From Bacillota bacterium (GTDB lineage: Bacteria; Bacillota; Clostridia; Oscillospirales; Ruminococcaceae), in NCBI GenBank assembly GCA_023421245.1, contig JAEZTV010000002.1, positions 1 through 64,000 on the forward strand: a stretch of 64,000 nucleotides of DNA, written 5' to 3'. This document shows, piece by piece, positions 60,846 to 64,000 of the stretch. The notes under the pieces are model-generated. The model was not told the DNA's origin, searched no databases, and saw nothing but the letters and a program-made list of their open reading frames with translations. Numbering within the stretch: the stretch's first letter is position 1; every line of letters begins with the position of its first letter. Position numbers and translations under genes: made by a program.

Positions 60846-61886
60846 TCAAACCGCATACAGAACATACTCGGTAGGCAGCAGCGGATTGCCGTAGTAGCGC
60901 AGATAGAACTTATAGGTGGGGTCCGTTTCGTCGATGATGCGTGCAAGCCGCCACATATCCTTGTGGTTGTGGTAAGCGGCCAATGCAAGCTTGGGGTGGC
61001 TTTCAGCTATCTTTTTGCGGCAGCCAAGCAGCGCCTGCTCCTCCGCACCCTCAATGTCCATCTTGATAAAGGTGACGGGTTCGTCAATGTCGTCATCAAT
61101 GGTCACCGTCGGCACCGCGACATTACCCGTTTCGGACAGGGTTTTGACCGAGGATGCCGCCGCGTCGGGCAGATAGAGCGTTCCTGCCCTGTCACTTGCG
61201 CCGCATGCGCGCACGACGATGTTGCTTAGATGAAACAGCTCGATGTTCTTGTGGATATACCCGACATTCTCGGGCACGATTTCGTAGCAGTAGATGCGTT
61301 TATAACAGTCCTTGCCATAGGTATTTGTGTAATCTACCATCGTATCGCCGATATACGCTCCGATATCTACAAGCACCTCGTTTTTATCGCATCGTATTAA
61401 ATCAAGGTCAAAATACTGCCCGAAGTATTTATCCTTAAGCAAATCAGTCTTTTGATAGTCGCACGAAAGCCAAAACGACAGGATATTGTACAGTACCCGT
61501 TTGGAGCGATAGTCCGCCAGCTTGCCGTACAGCCAAATAAAATCCTCGCGATGCTCGGTAAACGCCTGTGCGCGGTTTTCTACAAGCTCCCACACCCCGA
61601 TATCGGGGTGCAGCTCCCCCCACATCTTATATTTATTGTAATAGTTCACAGTCGCAGTGTAGTTATGCTTTTCTTTACCTTCAAAATACCGCAGGTTTTG
61701 TTTAACGGCGTCACACATCTGGGTAAAGCTACGCGCTCCGGCAAACGCCATCAGCGCATCGAATTCCTGATCCAATGATGTTTTTAGGTCTATGTTGCCG
61801 CCCTTCCTTCTGGGGGACACCTGCTTTTTGGGAGAATCGGTTTTTCGGGTCAAGCCCATCACCGCCATATCGTAGTATCTATCCAT
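60846..61886 (-). CDS. FkbM family methyltransferase
   Basis: A 346-residue protein with a C-terminal FkbM methyltransferase domain (about 165-335). SAM-binding motif I is VLVDIGAYIGDTMVDY, motif post-I is YCYEIVPENVGYIHKNIE, and VTFIKMDIEGAEEQALLGC with PKLALAAYHNHKDMWRLARII are the family's conserved ends. The N-terminal 150 residues (FYLYGKLADY-type helices) are often seen in Clostridia/Bacteroidetes members. FkbM enzymes usually O-methylate sugars or polyketides; the acceptor is unknown. It stands alone and is convergent with mgtA. Confidence 0.9.
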   Translation of the reverse strand: MDRYYDMAVMGLTRKTDSPKKQVSPRRKGGNIDLKTSLDQEFDALMAFAGARSFTQMCDAVKQNLRYFEGKEKHNYTATVNYYNKYKMWGELHPDIGVWELVENRAQAFTEHREDFIWLYGKLADYRSKRVLYNILSFWLSCDYQKTDLLKDKYFGQYFDLDLIRCDKNEVLVDIGAYIGDTMVDYTNTYGKDCYKRIYCYEIVPENVGYIHKNIELFHLSNIVVRACGASDRAGTLYLPDAAASSVKTLSETGNVAVPTVTIDDDIDEPVTFIKMDIEGAEEQALLGCRKKIAESHPKLALAAYHNHKDMWRLARIIDETDPTYKFYLRYYGNPLLPTEYVLYAV

Positions 61887-62146
61887 CCTATTCGCTCACC
61901 GCGGTACACGTGAATGGGCCGGAAAGAAAAAGTGACAGTAACGATACCGCTGCCTTTTAAAACATGACTTTTCAATTGTGTCAGCCGTTTCAATTTTGTC
62001 GTAAATTGCCTCAACAGGGGATGATGCAACCACCCATTCTTACAGTAATGCGTTTTCACAGCACTCATCCTCCAAAACTTGGATTTCGTGTGGTGCCACT
62101 ATATCATGTTTGCGTTGATTATTGTATTTTATAATATGACGTACTG

Positions 62147-62175
62147 TTGTCAGATTATATGTGGTATCATAATAA
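62147..62175 (+). promoter_or_regulatory. Promoter of the DUF3788 gene; gap 61887-62207
   Basis: TTGTCA (62147-62152), a 17-nt spacer and TAATAA (62170-62175), 33 bp before the start. The rest of the 320-bp gap shows no gene. Confidence 0.5.
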
Positions 62176-62207
62176 AGAAGTCACAGCTTGGTGAGGTGCC
62201 TTAACCT

Positions 62208-63002
62208 ATGAAAAAAACAACTAAGTCTGCAATAAAACCGTATGAAGAGATTGCGCCGCTCCTTGGTACATCAAAGGCCGCCTGGGAAAAACTCGTGGGT
62301 TATATCCGTGTCTTTTATATGATGAATGAACTTTGGGACGAAGGTAAGCCCGACAGTAGTTATTGTAATGCATTGAAGTTTCGCTACGGCAGTAAAACGC
62401 TTGTTACATTGTATGTGCGCGATGGTTTTTTTAAAGTAAACCTTGTCTTTGGAAAAGGCGAGCGGGCGAAATTTGAAGAACAACAAGCAACGTTTCCAGC
62501 GTACCTTCGCAAACTTTACGCCGATACGCAAAGCTATCATGACGGTAAATGGCTGTGGATAGATGTGAGGGATTCCGTGATAATTGATGACATTATTCGC
62601 TTGCTTCATATTAAGCGTAAACCAAACCGTAAATCTGCCGTGATAAGCTTTTCACCTCAATCCGAACGATGCACAAATCGCTGCGATATTTGTCTGTTGT
62701 ATCTTAACAATAATGAAACACAAGATGAGCGTTTTGAATTTCACAAAGGCGATTACAGGTGCTGTCATGCGGCCGATCCGGATAAAGGGAACAACGATTC
62801 TTCTAACATTTGCGACGGGCGTCGTGATAATTGTGAAGTTGTGCGTTGCGCTGCCGAAAAAGGACTAAGTGACTGCAGCCAGTGTAACTATCATGCCTGC
62901 AATATTAACACTAATAATTTTATCAATCCGGGACGATGCGATTTAGGATTGACCGCCGAGGATGTTACCCGGCTTATCATTCCTGATTGTGGAATGGAAT
63001 GA
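62208..63002 (+). CDS. DUF3788-DUF3795 fusion protein
   Basis: A 264-residue cytoplasmic protein. The N-terminal ~140 residues (PYEEIAPLLGTSKAAWEKLVGYIR, LKFRYGSKTLVTLYVRDGFFKVNLVFGKGER, WLWIDVRD) match DUF3788. The C-terminal half is Cys-rich, with CTNRCDICLLYLNNNE, YRCCHAADPDKGNN, EVVRCAAEKGLSDCSQCNYHAC and GRCDLGLTAEDVTRLIIP. It resembles the DUF3795/DUF3788-associated zinc- or cluster-binding modules. Neither part has a known function. The pyridoxamine-oxidase-like gene follows 23 bp later. Confidence 0.75.
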   Translation: MKKTTKSAIKPYEEIAPLLGTSKAAWEKLVGYIRVFYMMNELWDEGKPDSSYCNALKFRYGSKTLVTLYVRDGFFKVNLVFGKGERAKFEEQQATFPAYLRKLYADTQSYHDGKWLWIDVRDSVIIDDIIRLLHIKRKPNRKSAVISFSPQSERCTNRCDICLLYLNNNETQDERFEFHKGDYRCCHAADPDKGNNDSSNICDGRRDNCEVVRCAAEKGLSDCSQCNYHACNINTNNFINPGRCDLGLTAEDVTRLIIPDCGME

Positions 63003-63025
63003 CTTTACAGACAGGAGGACTATAA

Positions 63026-63451
63026 ATTAAGGACGGCAAAATCACGAATACTTTAACCCTTATGGGGGAACGGTTTGGTCATGATGCGTTGCTTTCATTG
63101 GCGATAATGGATGGTACCCGCCCCGCCGTTCGCATTGCGAACAGCTATTATGAAGGCGGACCATTTTACACTGTTACTTACGCGCTCCCGAACAATATGA
63201 AGCAGATTGAAAGGAACCCAGAGGTTGCCGTCTGCGGGGAATGGTTCACAGCCAACGGCATCGGAGAGAATATCGGGCATCCGCGTGATGAGAAGAACGC
63301 GGAGATTATGTCAAAGCGAAGGACGGTGTTTGCTGAGTGGTACGACAACGGTCACACCAAAGAAAGCAATCCGCATACTTGCATTCTTCGTGTTCGTCTG
63401 ACGGAGGGTGTGCTGTTTTACAACGGCAAGAAATACGAGATTGGTTTTTAA
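63026..63451 (+). CDS. Pyridoxamine 5'-phosphate oxidase-like flavoprotein
   Basis: A protein of about 141 residues of the split-barrel FMN-binding fold. Its core is GERFGHDALLSLAIMDGTRPAVRIANSYYEGGPFYTVTYALPNNMKQIERNPEVAVCGEWFTANGIGENIG, ending CILRVRLTEGVLFYNGKKYEI. Such proteins bind FMN or F420 and have varied redox roles. The first ATG (63062) leaves almost no residues before the conserved ERFGHD and has no ribosome-binding site. An in-frame ATT at 63026 has AGGAGG 7 nt upstream and gives the usual N-terminal length, so a non-standard start is likely. It shares the operon with the DUF3788 gene. Confidence 0.8.
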   Translation: MKDGKITNTLTLMGERFGHDALLSLAIMDGTRPAVRIANSYYEGGPFYTVTYALPNNMKQIERNPEVAVCGEWFTANGIGENIGHPRDEKNAEIMSKRRTVFAEWYDNGHTKESNPHTCILRVRLTEGVLFYNGKKYEIGF

Positions 63452-63655
63452 AGGCAGTTATAGATTGATTTCTTGCGGGTTCGAATCGGCCTTTTTGGTG
63501 AAGTTCGTCGAAGCAGTGGGCAATCGATATGCGTGCAAAGGTACAAGCAGATGAAGCCACATTGAATGCTTGCGATGCACCAACGGCGGTATGAGCAGCT
63601 GGTGGAGTAGAAAATCATAGCGAGGTTAAGGTGCAAAGAAATATCTGCACAAACG

Positions 63656-63690
63656 GCGCAGCGCCCCCCCGATGAGGGGGGCGCTGCGTG
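63656..63690. terminator. Strong hairpin after the PNPOx-like gene
   Basis: CGCAGCGCCCCCC / GGGGGGCGCTGCG, a 13-bp GC-rich perfect stem with a 6-nt loop. It lies between a plus-strand and a minus-strand gene; the flanking 260 bp hold no gene. Confidence 0.65.
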
Positions 63691-63713
63691 TATTTCGGTT
63701 AAAGCTTCAACGG

Positions 63714-64000
63714 TCAGCGCAAAAAACGGGCACCGTTGCTTGTCGTGCTGTCTCCTCCGATAAAAACCTCGAATTCACCCGGCTCCACAACGTGGTTCAT
63801 ATGGATATCGTACACCTTCAGGCTCTCCTCCGTGATGGTGAAGGCAATCGTTGTACTCTCACCAGTCTCCAGCGTGACCTTTTCAAAGCCCTTGAGCTCG
63901 CGCACGGGGCGTACGACGCTACCGACAAGGTCACGAAGGTACATCTGTACGGTTTCGGTTCCCTTGCAGGGTCCTGCGTTGGTTACGGTTACGGAAGCAG
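63714..64000 (-). CDS. GH3 beta-glucosidase, C-terminal fragment at window edge
   Basis: The last 95 codons of a gene that runs past the window end. The visible part is a fibronectin type III-like domain: ASVTVTNAGPCKGTETVQMY, LRDLVGSVVRPVRELKGFEKVTLETGESTTIAF, then EPGEFEVFIGGDS. This is the C-terminal domain of BglX-type GH3 enzymes, where it follows the two catalytic domains. It is a different architecture from the GH3 lipoprotein at 1554-3413, which lacks this domain. Confidence 0.9.
   Translation of the reverse strand, partial: ASVTVTNAGPCKGTETVQMYLRDLVGSVVRPVRELKGFEKVTLETGESTTIAFTITEESLKVYDIHMNHVVEPGEFEVFIGGDSTTSNGARFLR

Noticed and set aside
63476..63500. Possible second copy of the tmRNA/tRNA T-arm (GGGTTCGAATC) as an attachment site
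   Set aside because: Only the T-arm-like core matches; the flanks do not match the ssrA 3' end and no tRNA fold is visible.

Overview
The window reads as a chromosomal segment of an anaerobic, low-to-mid GC Firmicute (class Clostridia, Oscillospiraceae-like by gene content). Supporting signs are strong AGGAGG ribosome-binding sites with frequent TTG/GTG starts, TTGACA-17-TATAAT promoters, a glmS ribozyme, a large Gram-positive SRP RNA upstream of dnaX, an FAD-dependent thymidylate synthase, many ferredoxin-type proteins and a sortase-type surface protein. No phage, insertion sequence or CRISPR array is intact here.

Layout. 1-11 kb: a DUF5131 protein, a lipoprotein GH3 glycosidase, an MFS efflux pump, and a VTC-domain / DUF4956 / CotH-kinase operon divergent from an OmpR-type two-component system, with a large nested inverted repeat between them. 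11-19 kb: a divergent carbon-utilisation locus with an ABC transporter and polyol-type dehydrogenase on one side, and a LacI regulator, FAD oxidoreductase and nucleoside hydrolase on the other. Both sides carry the same operator, TGGAGCGCTCCA. 19-36 kb: mostly housekeeping genes (HD-GYP, U32 protease, MltG, 5-FTHF cyclo-ligase, DJ-1, ThyX, PcrA, MazF, GlmS). This part includes a 12-unit, 56-bp tandem array that copies the last codons of pcrA. 36-41.6 kb: a membrane-anchored pseudokinase, then SRP RNA-dnaX-ybaB-recR-smpB-ssrA (tmRNA).

41.6-53 kb: an accessory, partly decayed and more AT-rich region starting right after ssrA, a common integration site, with an integrase remnant nearby. It holds a TetR/EFR1 ferredoxin pair, a DtxR-type regulator, a DUF134 regulator, a Crp/Fnr-cupin-NapH-like module with a perfect 16-bp palindrome, and a NifX / MinD-like ATPase / MinD-like ATPase / NifX cluster. 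Three promoters here share TTGAC(A/G)TATGCCC, which suggests one regulon. Several genes are broken: a DUF5320 remnant, an MBL-fold/Mrp deletion chimera, and a thiN pseudogene behind a TPP riboswitch.

53-64 kb: a large MBG/YDG-repeat surface protein whose sortase motif and membrane anchor lie in different frames, an MgtA Mg2+ ATPase behind a short leader ORF and terminator, an FkbM methyltransferase, a DUF3788-DUF3795 fusion, a flavin/PLP-oxidase-like protein, and the 3' end of a second GH3 enzyme.

All functions are inferred from sequence reading alone; no searches were run.
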